From Cryobacterium sp. CG_9.6 (GTDB lineage Bacteria; Actinomycetota; Actinomycetes; Actinomycetales; Microbacteriaceae), in NCBI RefSeq assembly GCF_029893365.1, contig NZ_JARXUZ010000001.1, positions 1,178,001 to 1,242,000 of the forward strand: DNA of 64,000 nucleotides. Reading direction: 5' to 3'. The notes under the pieces are model-generated. The model saw nothing but the letters and a program-made list of their open reading frames with translations, was not told the origin of the DNA and made no database searches. Positions 55,325-64,000 of the stretch are shown one piece after another. Both the position numbers and the translations under genes were made by a program. The first letter of the stretch is position 1; every line of letters begins with the position of its first letter.

Positions 55325-57151
55325 ATGACCACGGAATCTTTGCCCGTGCCCACACCCTCTGCCCCCCTCACAAACGCTGGAAGCACCGAGCCGGCCAGCA
55401 CCGAACCGGAGATGCTCACCGGCTCCGGCGCCATCATCCGCTCGCTCGAACTGCTCGGCGTGACCGACGTCTTCGGAATTCCCGGCGGCGCCGTGATCCC
55501 GCTGTATGACGAGCTCATGAGTCAGACCAAGATCCGCCATATTCTGGTGCGCCACGAGCAGGGTGCCGGTCACGCAGCCCAGGGCTACGCTTCCTCCACC
55601 GGACGCGTGGGTGTTGCCATCGCCACCTCAGGTCCGGGAGCAACCAACCTCGTGACCGCCATCGCCGATGCCTACATGGACTCGGTGCCGATCCTCTGCA
55701 TCACCGGTCAGGTGTTCTCCACTTCGATGGGAACGGATGCCTTCCAGGAGGCCGACATCGTGGGAATCACGATGCCGATCACCAAGCACTCGTTCCTCGC
55801 TCGCACCGCCGAGGAGATTCCGGCAGCCATCGCATCGGCGTACCACATTGCCTCGACCGGACGCCCGGGCCCCGTGCTCGTGGATATCACCAAGGATGCC
55901 CAGCAGAACAAGGCACCGTTCATCTGGCCGCCCAAGCTGGACCTTCCGGGCTACCGTCCCATCACGAAGGCCCACGGCAAGCAGGTTCAGGCAGCCGCAG
56001 CGCTGCTCGTATCCGCTGCCAAGCCCGTTCTCTACGTGGGTGGCGGCGTCATTCGCGCCCGGGCATCCGCTGAACTGCTCGCTCTTGCCGAGACGACCGG
56101 AGCCCCGGTGGTCACGACCCTCATGGCCCGCGGCGCGTTCCCCGACTCCCACAAGCAGCACCTGGGTATGCCCGGCATGCACGGCACGGTTCCGGCCGTT
56201 CTTGCACTGCAGGAAGCCGACCTCATCATCTCGCTCGGTGCGCGCTTTGATGACCGGGTGACCGGCAAGATCTCCGAGTTCGCGCCCAACGCGAAAATCG
56301 TGCACGTTGACGTTGACCCGGCAGAGATCTCGAAGATCCGCATGGCCGATGTCCCCATCGTTGGCGATGCCAAGGATGTCATCGCCGACCTCACCGTTGC
56401 CTTCACCGAGGCAGCGGTCGGGACCGAGCGCAACACCAGCGAGTGGTGGACGTATCTGAATGGCCTGCGCGAGGAATTCCCGCTCGGTTATTCCGAACCG
56501 GCCGATGGTCTGCTCTCCCCACAGTTCGTGATCAAGCGCATCGGTGAGATCACTGGACCGGAGGCTGTCTATGCCGCCGGTGTGGGACAGCACCAGATGT
56601 GGGCCGCGCAGTACATCAAGTACGAGCGACCCAACGCCTGGCTCAACTCCGGAGGAGCGGGCACCATGGGTTACTCGGTGCCCGCCGCCATGGGCGCCAA
56701 GGTTGCCAACCCCGACCGCGTGGTCTGGTCGATTGACGGTGACGGCTGCTTCCAGATGACCAATCAGGAGCTCGCCACCTGCACGATCAACAACATTCCG
56801 ATCAAGGTTGCGATCATCAACAACTCGTCGCTCGGAATGGTGCGCCAGTGGCAGTCGCTGTTCTACGACGGTCGCCACTCCTTCACTGACCTCAACACGG
56901 GACACGGCACTGCGATGGTGCCCGACTTCGTGAAGATGGCCGACGCATATGGTGCCCTCGGCATCCGCGTCACGAGCGCTGACCAGGTTGACGACGCGAT
57001 CAAGCTGGCTCTGGCAACCAACGACCGCCCCGTGGTCATTGACTTCGTGGTGAGCCGTGACGCAATGGTGTGGCCGATGGTGCCGCAGGGCGTGAGCAAC
57101 AGCTACGTTCAGTACGCCAAAGAGCACGCACCAACCTGGGGAGACGAATAA
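55325..57151 (+). CDS. ilvB: Acetolactate synthase large subunit
   Basis: A 608-residue thiamine-diphosphate enzyme that forms acetolactate or acetohydroxybutyrate. It has the activating Glu in [14 protein letters not shown], the FAD/quinone-oxidase-like middle domain, and the [15 protein letters not shown]...INN motif that binds Mg-ThDP. Its stop is 1 base before the ATG of the small subunit, as in most actinobacterial ilvBN operons. The first 30 residues are a Thr/Pro-rich extension. Confidence 0.95.
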   Translation: MTTESLPVPTPSAPLTNAGSTEPASTEPEMLTGSGAIIRSLELLGVTDVFGIPGGAVIPLYDELMSQTKIRHILVRHEQGAGHAAQGYASSTGRVGVAIATSGPGATNLVTAIADAYMDSVPILCITGQVFSTSMGTDAFQEADIVGITMPITKHSFLARTAEEIPAAIASAYHIASTGRPGPVLVDITKDAQQNKAPFIWPPKLDLPGYRPITKAHGKQVQAAAALLVSAAKPVLYVGGGVIRARASAELLALAETTGAPVVTTLMARGAFPDSHKQHLGMPGMHGTVPAVLALQEADLIISLGARFDDRVTGKISEFAPNAKIVHVDVDPAEISKIRMADVPIVGDAKDVIADLTVAFTEAAVGTERNTSEWWTYLNGLREEFPLGYSEPADGLLSPQFVIKRIGEITGPEAVYAAGVGQHQMWAAQYIKYERPNAWLNSGGAGTMGYSVPAAMGAKVANPDRVVWSIDGDGCFQMTNQELATCTINNIPIKVAIINNSSLGMVRQWQSLFYDGRHSFTDLNTGHGTAMVPDFVKMADAYGALGIRVTSADQVDDAIKLALATNDRPVVIDFVVSRDAMVWPMVPQGVSNSYVQYAKEHAPTWGDE

Positions 57152-57152
57152 T

Positions 57153-57662
57153 ATGACGGTTCATATTCTGAGTCTTCTGGTGGAAGACAAACCTGGCCTG
57201 CTCACGCGTGTGGCCGGCCTGTTTGCTCGACGCGGCTTCAACATTGAGAGCCTCGCCGTGGGGCACAGCGAGATCAAGGGGCTGTCACGCATCACGATTG
57301 CCGTGGATGTCGAAGAAGTGCCGCTGGAACAGGTGACGAAGCAGCTCAACAAGCTGATCAACGTGATCAAGATTGTGGAACTCGACTATGCCCAGTCGGT
57401 GCAGCGCGAACATCTGCTTATTAAGGTGCGCGTCGACAACGTCACCCGCTCGCAGGTGCTCGAGGCCGTCACGCTGTTCCGGGCCCGCGTTGTTGATGTC
57501 TCCACGGACGCTATCGTGATCGAGGTCACCGGAGACTCCGGCAAAACTCAGGCTCTGCTTCGGGTGCTCGAGCCCTACGGTATTCGCGAACTGGCGCAGT
57601 CAGGCCTGCTCGCTATCGGCCGTGGCTCGAAGTCCATCACCGAACGAGTCTTCAAAAACTAA
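57153..57662 (+). CDS. ilvN: Acetolactate synthase small (regulatory) subunit
   Basis: A 169-residue ACT-domain protein (HILSLLVEDKPGLLTRVAGLFARRGFNIESL split at the domain start), which activates the large subunit and gives feedback inhibition by valine. It follows ilvB directly and is followed by a hairpin-forming spacer before ilvC. The Gly/Asn residues of the valine-binding site (RRGFNIE) are present. Confidence 0.94.
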   Translation: MTVHILSLLVEDKPGLLTRVAGLFARRGFNIESLAVGHSEIKGLSRITIAVDVEEVPLEQVTKQLNKLINVIKIVELDYAQSVQREHLLIKVRVDNVTRSQVLEAVTLFRARVVDVSTDAIVIEVTGDSGKTQALLRVLEPYGIRELAQSGLLAIGRGSKSITERVFKN

Positions 57663-58766
<1,104 letters not shown>

Positions 58767-58779
58767 CACTGCTCGGCGA

Positions 58780-58812
58780 ACGGGGTCCCTCCACTGGAGG
58801 GGCCCCGTTTTG
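58780..58812 (+). terminator. Rho-independent terminator after ilvC
   Basis: GGGG-x-CCCTCCA pairs with the following TGGAGGG-x-CCCC (58781-58806), ending in GTTTTG. It lies 13 bases after the ilvC stop. Confidence 0.85.
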
Positions 58813-58870
58813 TGTGTCTGCTGGTGGTGCCGTGCGTCGCTCGAGACCCAGCGGGTGTGGACGCCCGTGC

Positions 58871-58889
58871 GCTGGTCGGCCCGACCAGC
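58871..58889. repeat. Perfect 9-base-arm palindrome before the repeat array
   Basis: GCTGGTCGG-C-CCGACCAGC at 58871-58889. It lies 12 bases before the first array unit and resembles no known site. It may be an edge feature of the array or a protein-binding site. Confidence 0.6.
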
Positions 58890-58900
58890 GTGTGCGCAGC

Positions 58901-59311
58901 GCGAGGTGTCACATAATGCCCCATGACCTCGACGAGATGCCAATAGTTGCCCCTTGAACCGCCGCGAAGGGGCCATATGTGACATCTCGCCCGCGCAGGC
59001 CACTGCTGAAGGGGCCATATGTGACGTCTCGCCCACGCCGTGTGGACTCAAGGGGCGATATGTGACGTCTCGCGGGCACGTGCCTCGTTCTCATGGGGCT
59101 ATTGGTGGCATCTCGCGTGGCACCCTCGTCCTTGTGGGGCTAAGTGTGACGTCTCGCGGGCATGCGCCTCAACGAGATGCCAATGGTTGCCCCTTGAGCC
59201 GCAGCGAAGGGGCGATATGTGTCGTCTCGCGTGGCTGCCTCGTTCTCATAGGGCGATTGGTGGCATCTCGGGTGGCACCCTCGGCTTATGGGGCGATTTG
59301 TGTCGTCTCGC
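58901..59311. repeat. Degenerate ~41-bp tandem repeat array, two core variants, both orientations
   Basis: The core is about 22 bases, GGGGCNATNTGTG followed by NCNTCTCGC. Plus-oriented cores start at 58969, 59011, 59052, 59095, 59136, 59209, 59250 and 59290; minus-oriented cores occupy 58901-58922, 58933-58953 and 59173-59193. Variant A has ...TGTGACGTCTCGC or TGTGTCGTC; variant B has ATTGGTGGCATCTCG. Spacing is 40-43 bases, and the 18-21-base spacers resemble one another (GTGGCACCCTCG, CTCGTTCTCAT), unlike CRISPR spacers. Two similar blocks start with an inverted B core and share TTGCCCCTTGA (58933 and 59173), implying segmental duplication. The 155 bases after it to 59466 hold nothing but the -10 of the next gene. 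Confidence 0.85.
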
Positions 59312-59466
59312 GAAGCGTCCCCGTGGTGAGGGGGCACGAGGGGACACACTGCGGTGGCACGTCCGGGGAGGAGACCGAGTACGCCCCTCAGGACAGCCCT
59401 GCGCGCTCAGGTCAGCGACGCCCGGCACGTGGGAGACGCGGCCGCGGGCGGCGCTAGCATGGACGT

Positions 59467-60108
59467 ATGCCGCTAACGGATCCGCTCGCGCTGCGCCGGG
59501 CATCCGCTTTGGTGGCCATGATCGGTGTCGTGCTCTACGTGCTCATCGACGTGGTGTTGCAGCTGCTGCCGCCGCACTATAGCCCGATCAGCGAGGCGGA
59601 GAGCAACCTAGCCGTGGGACCGTATGGCTGGGTGATGAATCTGAACTTCCTCGGCCGCGCGGTGTTCTGCGTGGCCATTGTGGTCGCCGTCCACCTGACG
59701 GGGCTTCCCTCGCGGCGCAAGACCGCTGGGCTCGTGCTGCTACTGGTTGGTGGGGTGTCCTCGGCGGTGCTGGCGTTCTTCCCCACGGATGTCGGTATCG
59801 CCGTGTCCTCGACGCTGCAGACCCAGACTCCGGTCGGGCAGGTGCACCTCATCGCGGCCACCACCGGTTTCATCGCGGCGCTCTTGGCGCTGCTGCTCCT
59901 GACCAGCTGGCTGCATGGCTGCGACGTACTCCGCCACAGTCGAGGCTGGGCGACCCTCTTCGTCGGGCTCGGGATTGCGGGCGTGCTGGGCATCGTGGCG
60001 TCGGCCACCGTGCTGCCGGGCTATCTCGGCCTGGTCGAACGGGTGTGCCTGCTCGGCATCCTCGGCTGGGTTTTTGCGGTGGGGGACGGTATCCGCCGGC
60101 TGCGCTGA
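59467..60108 (+). CDS. DUF998 family membrane protein
   Basis: A 213-residue protein with six hydrophobic segments; YSPISEAESNLAVGPYGWVMNLNFL is the DUF998 signature near residues 38-62. Function unknown. TAGCAT (59455-59460) lies 6 bases before ATG 59467 and there is no Shine-Dalgarno, which suggests a leaderless mRNA. It starts right after the repeat array. Confidence 0.85.
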   Translation: MPLTDPLALRRASALVAMIGVVLYVLIDVVLQLLPPHYSPISEAESNLAVGPYGWVMNLNFLGRAVFCVAIVVAVHLTGLPSRRKTAGLVLLLVGGVSSAVLAFFPTDVGIAVSSTLQTQTPVGQVHLIAATTGFIAALLALLLLTSWLHGCDVLRHSRGWATLFVGLGIAGVLGIVASATVLPGYLGLVERVCLLGILGWVFAVGDGIRRLR

Positions 60109-60183
60109 AGCAGGGAGCCGGCAGCAATTCTCATGCTTGCACCGGGACCACCGCAGTAACGGCCCCGAGCATGAACTGAGCAG

Positions 60184-60618
60184 ATGATGGCCCTGGGTCG
60201 GCAGGCGCATGGCAGCGCTGGCGGCGGCTTATTCGGTGACTGTGCCGGACCCACCGCCGGTGGTTCGTCGACGGCAGGCGAGGACGGTGCGACCGCCGAC
60301 ACCGGTCAGTCCGTGGAACGCGGGGAACACCGTCGATCCTGCCGACCCGAACCCCGCTGGCCCGAACCCGGCCGAGCATCCGACCCCGGGCTGCTCGACG
60401 GACCCCGGCGAACGGTACACCCGCTCGAAGCCGCCGTGGACGCGGCCGTGCGCGACATCATGACCTTCCGCCAGCAGCATCCGGATGCGGCTCTCGATCA
60501 GGCCGCCGACCTGAGATCCTGGGCGAAGTTTTCTGTATATGCCGCGCGATTGCCGGGCACACTCGCCACCGCGAGCGATGCCCTCGGACCCTGTCCAGGC
60601 GCAGTAACGGCGCAGTAA
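60184..60618 (+). CDS. Hypothetical protein, paralogous to the middle of the next gene, possibly frameshifted
   Basis: A 144-residue frame. Its C-terminal part, HPLEAAVDAAVRDIMTFRQQHPD, aligns with CLERTAFDTLTAFVAYRQQNPN in the next gene, so the two probably share a domain by duplication. The N-terminal half is Gly/Arg/Pro-rich; another frame over the same stretch (from 60209, with NTVDPADPNPAGPNPAE) looks more like the next gene's Pro/Asp linker. A frameshifted, decaying copy is therefore likely. No Shine-Dalgarno is seen. Confidence 0.35.
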   Translation: MMALGRQAHGSAGGGLFGDCAGPTAGGSSTAGEDGATADTGQSVERGEHRRSCRPEPRWPEPGRASDPGLLDGPRRTVHPLEAAVDAAVRDIMTFRQQHPDAALDQAADLRSWAKFSVYAARLPGTLATASDALGPCPGAVTAQ

Positions 60619-60631
60619 CGCCGCAGTAACG
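60600..60631. repeat. Tandem 11-bp repeat CGCAGTAACG
   Basis: CGCAGTAACG occurs at 60600-60609, 60611-60620 and 60622-60631, exactly 11 bases apart, with a fourth copy at 60152-60161. Helical phasing just upstream of the lipoprotein gene at 60654 fits a protein-binding site, but the first copies overlap the end of the preceding frame. Confidence 0.75.
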
Positions 60632-60653
60632 CCGCCGGGTGTTCACTGTCGCG

Positions 60654-61523
60654 ATGACTGCGAAGTATGGTCGCAACGCGCTGGTGTTGGTCGGCACAGT
60701 GGGCATGTGCGCCGTGGTGATGATGCTCCTGTCGTCCTGTGCCCTCAGCGCCGGCGACAGCAGCAGCGACGGAAGCAGCAGCGACGGCACCGGCGACAGC
60801 AGCAGCGTGGCGCCACTGCCGGGTCCGGTGAGCCCCGATGACCCGCAACCGGATGCCCAGGCGGCCCCCGACTGGCTGCCCATCGGCCCCGCGGCACCCA
60901 ACGACCCACCGCCCGACATGTGGTACTCGGCGCTGCAAACCGCGGACTGCCAGCGACTGAATGACAGCAATTCCGCGTCGTCACCACTGTGGACCGCTGC
61001 CGCGACCCTGTGCGACGCCGTGGTTAACGAGAGCGCCAACGCGTGGGCAACGGGCGCGGAGCAGCTTGGTGTGGTCTCGCGCCCACCGGCATCGGATTGC
61101 CTCGAACGCACCGCCTTTGACACCCTCACCGCATTCGTTGCCTACCGGCAGCAGAATCCGAACACGCCCATCACCCTCGCCGCGCCATCAACCCCCGCGT
61201 GTGCCCTCGAGCTCACCGGAGTGTCGACCCGGAGTGATGTCGTGGCCGACAGCAACCCGGTGTGTGTGAGCGGGGGAGCCCGCATCCGCTTGGTGGGGCG
61301 CTTTGTGTCCGTTACCGAGGTGGGCGTGGGCTCAATCCGCGTGCCAGCCGAGATGACAGACGAGAACACCGTGGTGTTCACCGCTCCGGCAGCGGATGCC
61401 CCGGGCAGCGCCACCGTGACGGCGTACGACGCCTCGGGCACGCTCCCGGGGTCGGCGACCCTGCAGTACACCAGCGACTCCGCCCAAGCCGTTGACGGTC
61501 CCTGCGGAGCTGCCGGTGCCTAA
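60654..61523 (+). CDS. Putative lipoprotein with IPT-like C-terminal domain
   Basis: A 289-residue protein: a hydrophobic segment ending LLSSC (lipobox Cys29), a Ser/Gly/Asp-rich and Pro-rich linker to about 85, a Cys-containing middle domain, and a C-terminal beta region (GGARIRLVGRFVSVTEVGVG, FTAPAADAPGSATVTAYDASG) like an IPT/TIG or Ig-like fold. It is probably surface-exposed. ATG 60654 is chosen over GTG 60639; neither has a Shine-Dalgarno. It overlaps the next gene by 8 bases. Confidence 0.7.
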   Translation: MTAKYGRNALVLVGTVGMCAVVMMLLSSCALSAGDSSSDGSSSDGTGDSSSVAPLPGPVSPDDPQPDAQAAPDWLPIGPAAPNDPPPDMWYSALQTADCQRLNDSNSASSPLWTAAATLCDAVVNESANAWATGAEQLGVVSRPPASDCLERTAFDTLTAFVAYRQQNPNTPITLAAPSTPACALELTGVSTRSDVVADSNPVCVSGGARIRLVGRFVSVTEVGVGSIRVPAEMTDENTVVFTAPAADAPGSATVTAYDASGTLPGSATLQYTSDSAQAVDGPCGAAGA

Positions 61524-62484
61524 GCGTGGGAGCGCAGCTTCCCGAGGGGACGCCCGTGACGTCGGTGCCCGTGGCGTCGCTGCACGTGGCATCGGTGCAG
61601 CGGCGCTCCCGGTGCCGGACGCGGCCCCCACGCCGAACGGCGGACCGCCCCCGCAGCCACCCATGGCGCGTGCGGTGGCGGTTGTGCTGGCCATTGGACC
61701 ACCGGTCACCCTCATCACGGCCCTGCTGTTCTACTTCGGCTGGGCGCGCGCCGACGCCCAGGCCAAAGCCATGGGGCTTGATGTGAGTCTGTTCGGCTAC
61801 ACGAGCCAGGACTACATTCTGCGCAGCGTGACCTCGCTGTTTCTGCCGCTCGTGGGCCTGCTCGTGGTGTCCATGGTGGTCGTGTCGGCGGACCGAGCCC
61901 TGCATGCCCGGGTCGATGCGGGCCGCGGAAGCGCCGCGATCGCCCGGGCAACCCTCGTGGTCATCGTGGTGGGTGTCGTCGGCGTGGGCGCCATCGCCGT
62001 CGCGCTCGTGCTGCAACCGGGCGGCACGCGCATTGTGGGCCCCTACGTGCTGGCCGGGCTGGTGTGGCTGGTGGCGGCATCCGTTCGCCTGCGACGACAT
62101 GCCCTCGGAGTGCTCACCGGTGTGCACCAACGCGCAGTCGACACGAGTCTGGTGATCGCCCTCATCACCCTGCTGCTGTTTTGGGGCACCACCGATTTCG
62201 CCCAAACGGTGGGGCGTGGCCTGGCCGCACACTATGAATCCTCGGTGCAGACGCTGCCGCACGCCGAGGTGGTGAGCGCCACTCGCATTGCCATGAATAT
62301 CCCCAACGTGGTCGAAACCAGCGTGGGAACAGCGGATGCCCCGCTCTACGCCTACACGGGTCTGCGGCTTCTCGTGGTGAGCGGTGGACGCTTCTTTTTT
62401 CTCCATGACGGCTGGACTCTGGAAGACGGAACCGTGGTCGTGCTTCCCGACAACAACAGCGTGCGGGTGCAGTTCGGCAACTGA
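61516..62484 (+). CDS. Membrane protein of unknown function
   Basis: A 322-residue protein. After an Ala/Arg/Pro-rich N terminus come four to five spans (about 55-75, 105-128, 143-165, 170-185, 208-226), then a soluble C-terminal domain of about 100 residues (ETSVGTADAPLYAYTGLRLLVV). GTG 61516 follows GGAG by 6 bases and overlaps the upstream lipoprotein gene; TTG 61492 is the longer option. No family is recognised. Coupling suggests a shared envelope role with the lipoprotein. Confidence 0.75.
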   Translation: MPKRGSAASRGDARDVGARGVAARGIGAAALPVPDAAPTPNGGPPPQPPMARAVAVVLAIGPPVTLITALLFYFGWARADAQAKAMGLDVSLFGYTSQDYILRSVTSLFLPLVGLLVVSMVVVSADRALHARVDAGRGSAAIARATLVVIVVGVVGVGAIAVALVLQPGGTRIVGPYVLAGLVWLVAASVRLRRHALGVLTGVHQRAVDTSLVIALITLLLFWGTTDFAQTVGRGLAAHYESSVQTLPHAEVVSATRIAMNIPNVVETSVGTADAPLYAYTGLRLLVVSGGRFFFLHDGWTLEDGTVVVLPDNNSVRVQFGN

Positions 62485-62576
62485 CCGGGCAGCTCGTAAA
62501 CTGCAGCGAGGCCCTAGGGTGAGGTAGAACGGCAGTCTATGCCGCTCTGCCTTACAACGACGTCAGGACCCCGCAC

Positions 62577-63875
62577 ATGAGCTCCCAGGGAAATTCCGGA
62601 GACGGCCTCGCCGTCGCCGATCCATCCGTCGCTGACGCGCCCCGACCCAAATGGAAGATCGTCGGACCGGGACTGGTGGTCGCGGCAACGGGTGTTGGCG
62701 CCGCCGATATGGTGGCTACCCTCGTAGCTGGTTCGCGGTTCGGATACGCCCTACTGTGGGCCGTGATCCTCGGCGTGCTCCTGAAGATCGTGCTCGTGGA
62801 AGGTGCCGGCCGGTATACCCTCGCCACCGGTAAGACCATCTTTGAGGGCTGGCGGTCACTCGGAAAGTGGACCACCTGGTACTTCGGTCCGTACATCATG
62901 CTATGGGGCTTCGTCTACGGTGCCACCGCCATGTCCAGCGCCGCGTTGCCGCTGGTGGCCCTGTTTCCGGTGTTTCCGCTGCACGTCTGGGCGATCCTGA
63001 TGGGTCTCTCCGGCCTCACCATGGTGTGGTTTGGTCGCTACGCCATCTTCGAAAAGATCACCGCCGTGCTCGTGGGCATCATGTTCATCACCGTCGTGGG
63101 CCTGGCTGTCATTGCCGTGCCCGACTTTCCCGCCATGATCAGGGGACTGGTACCGATGATCCCCGACGGCGGTGTGCTGTACACGCTTGCACTGGCCGGG
63201 GGAGTCGGTGGAACCATCACCCTCGCCGCCTACGGCTACTGGCTGCGGGAGAAGGGATGGTCCACCCCGCGCTGGATGCGGGTGATGCGCATCGACAACC
63301 GCATGGCCTACGTGATGACCGGCATCTTCGTGATTGCCATGCTCGTGGTGGGTGCCGAAGTGGTCAGCGCTGCCGGCGTCACACTGAGCGCCGGCGACAA
63401 GGGCCTCGTCGACCTCTCCACCGTGCTCAACGAGAAGTACGGCGTTGTGGTGGGAACCGGGTTTCTGGTGGGCTTCTGGGCGGCATCCTTCTCGTCAATC
63501 ATTGGCGTGTGGAATGGCGTGAGCCTCATGTTCGCCGATTTCTGGGGCAACATGCGCGGCAAAGAGTCCGGACACCCCGACACGATCGTGGGCGGCAAGT
63601 ACTTCAAGTTCTACCTGTTGTGGCTCACCTTTCCTCCCATGATTCTGTTTCTGCTGGGCCAGCCGATTGGGTTGATCCTCGCCTACGGTGTTCTCGGCTC
63701 CCTGTTCATGCCCTTTCTGGCCGTCACCCTGCTCGGCCTGCTCAACGGCAAACACTTCCCGGCGGAGTGGAGAAACAAGCTCCCCACCAACATTGCGCTC
63801 GCCGTCTGTGCCCTGCTCTTCATCGTGCTCGGCGTTCAACAGCTGGTGACAGCGGTGAAACCCCTGTTCGGCTGA
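62577..63875 (+). CDS. Nramp-family transporter lacking the DPGN motif
   Basis: A 432-residue membrane protein with about eleven spans. It starts with KWKIVGPGLVVAATGVGAADMVATLVAGSRFGY, where the Nramp TM1 motif DPGN is replaced by a GVGAADM segment, and the TM6 region (GGVGGTITLAAYGYWL) lacks the usual Met-Pro-His. Canonical Nramps use those residues to bind Mn or Fe. This protein belongs to a divergent branch whose ion or substrate may differ, as in Nramp-related Mg transporters; I cannot decide which. Confidence 0.85.
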   Translation: MSSQGNSGDGLAVADPSVADAPRPKWKIVGPGLVVAATGVGAADMVATLVAGSRFGYALLWAVILGVLLKIVLVEGAGRYTLATGKTIFEGWRSLGKWTTWYFGPYIMLWGFVYGATAMSSAALPLVALFPVFPLHVWAILMGLSGLTMVWFGRYAIFEKITAVLVGIMFITVVGLAVIAVPDFPAMIRGLVPMIPDGGVLYTLALAGGVGGTITLAAYGYWLREKGWSTPRWMRVMRIDNRMAYVMTGIFVIAMLVVGAEVVSAAGVTLSAGDKGLVDLSTVLNEKYGVVVGTGFLVGFWAASFSSIIGVWNGVSLMFADFWGNMRGKESGHPDTIVGGKYFKFYLLWLTFPPMILFLLGQPIGLILAYGVLGSLFMPFLAVTLLGLLNGKHFPAEWRNKLPTNIALAVCALLFIVLGVQQLVTAVKPLFG

Positions 63876-63893
63876 ACCGGATATTCTGGAGAC

Positions 63894-64000
63894 ATGACTT
63901 CCAATCGGGACAACGATGCACTGAGCTGGGGCGGCGAGAACGACCCCACGCTCGATCAGGGGTCTGACGCCCTGGCGAGCAACACCCCGGGGAGCGACAC
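63894..64000 (+). CDS. Unknown protein, 3'-partial
   Basis: The frame starts at ATG 63894 with TGGAGA just upstream and runs off the window end. The visible 35 residues (MTSNRDNDALSWGGENDPTL, then acidic/Ser-rich) are hydrophilic; starts like 'DALSW-G-DPTL' occur in actinobacterial membrane proteins with a charged N terminus. It cannot be identified from this fragment. Confidence 0.6.
   Translation, partial: MTSNRDNDALSWGGENDPTLDQGSDALASNTPGSD

Noticed and set aside
58901..59311. CRISPR array
   Set aside because: Repeats are degenerate, occur in both orientations, and the intervening sequences resemble one another; no cas gene is nearby.
58954..59457. Repeated-peptide protein (units like GAICDVS) in the array
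   Set aside because: Unit lengths of 40-43 bases shift the frame, inverted units interrupt it, and there is no ribosome site.

Overview
The window looks like chromosomal DNA from a high-GC actinobacterium, most likely a member of the Microbacteriaceae. The reasons are dense GC-rich genes, many GTG and some TTG starts, frequent 4-base ATGA/GTGA gene overlaps, several apparently leaderless genes, and family content typical of that group (DUF222-HNH protein, LtrA, YhgE/Pip, OtsA-OtsB fusion, BioYMN). A cold-adapted genus such as Cryobacterium is only a guess. I saw no rRNA or tRNA gene.

Layout: 0-2.4 kb holds the end of a UbiB/AarF kinase and a Phd-PIN toxin-antitoxin pair. From 2.6 to 9.7 kb (minus strand) runs a likely operon: tyrosine-phosphatase-like protein, metallophosphoesterase, ABC importer (binding protein, fused permease, ATPase) and histidine phosphatase, with an RpiR-type regulator upstream. 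It probably imports and dephosphorylates a phosphorylated organic compound; the substrate is unknown.

10.6-26.2 kb is a defence-rich block: a NERD protein overlapping a J-domain gene, a PLD/SF2-helicase/DUF3427 protein coupled to a Nudix hydrolase, an orphan HigA antitoxin with a possible toxin remnant, and a complete four-gene Wadjet (JetABCD) anti-plasmid operon with every junction overlapping by GTGA. A DUF429 nuclease-like gene and a quinone oxidoreductase lie between them.

26.2-35.2 kb is mixed: an N-formylglutamate-amidohydrolase-like gene divergent from an amidohydrolase, an orphan HicB, an LtrA membrane protein bracketed by two decayed right ends of an IS1380-type element, a hypothetical gene, a DUF222-HNH protein and an SRPBCC protein. 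35.5-39.6 kb encodes a CitA/CitB-like two-component system divergent from a DctA dicarboxylate transporter. 39.6-45.5 kb (minus) carries an FKBP lipoprotein, the BioYMN biotin importer, a GH15 enzyme and two small hypothetical genes.

45.5-51.2 kb is a TetR-MMPL-YhgE/Pip export operon whose MMPL protein carries a C-terminal ABC-ATPase-like domain without a Walker A motif. Next come an OtsA-OtsB trehalose fusion and the branched-chain amino acid genes ilvD and ilvB-ilvN-ilvC. After the ilvC terminator, 58.9-59.3 kb is a gene-free array of about 41-bp degenerate repeats in two variants and both orientations. I do not recognise it, and it is the best candidate for something undescribed. The window closes with a DUF998 membrane protein, two related lipoprotein-like frames, a membrane protein, an Nramp-family transporter without the DPGN motif, and the start of an unknown gene.
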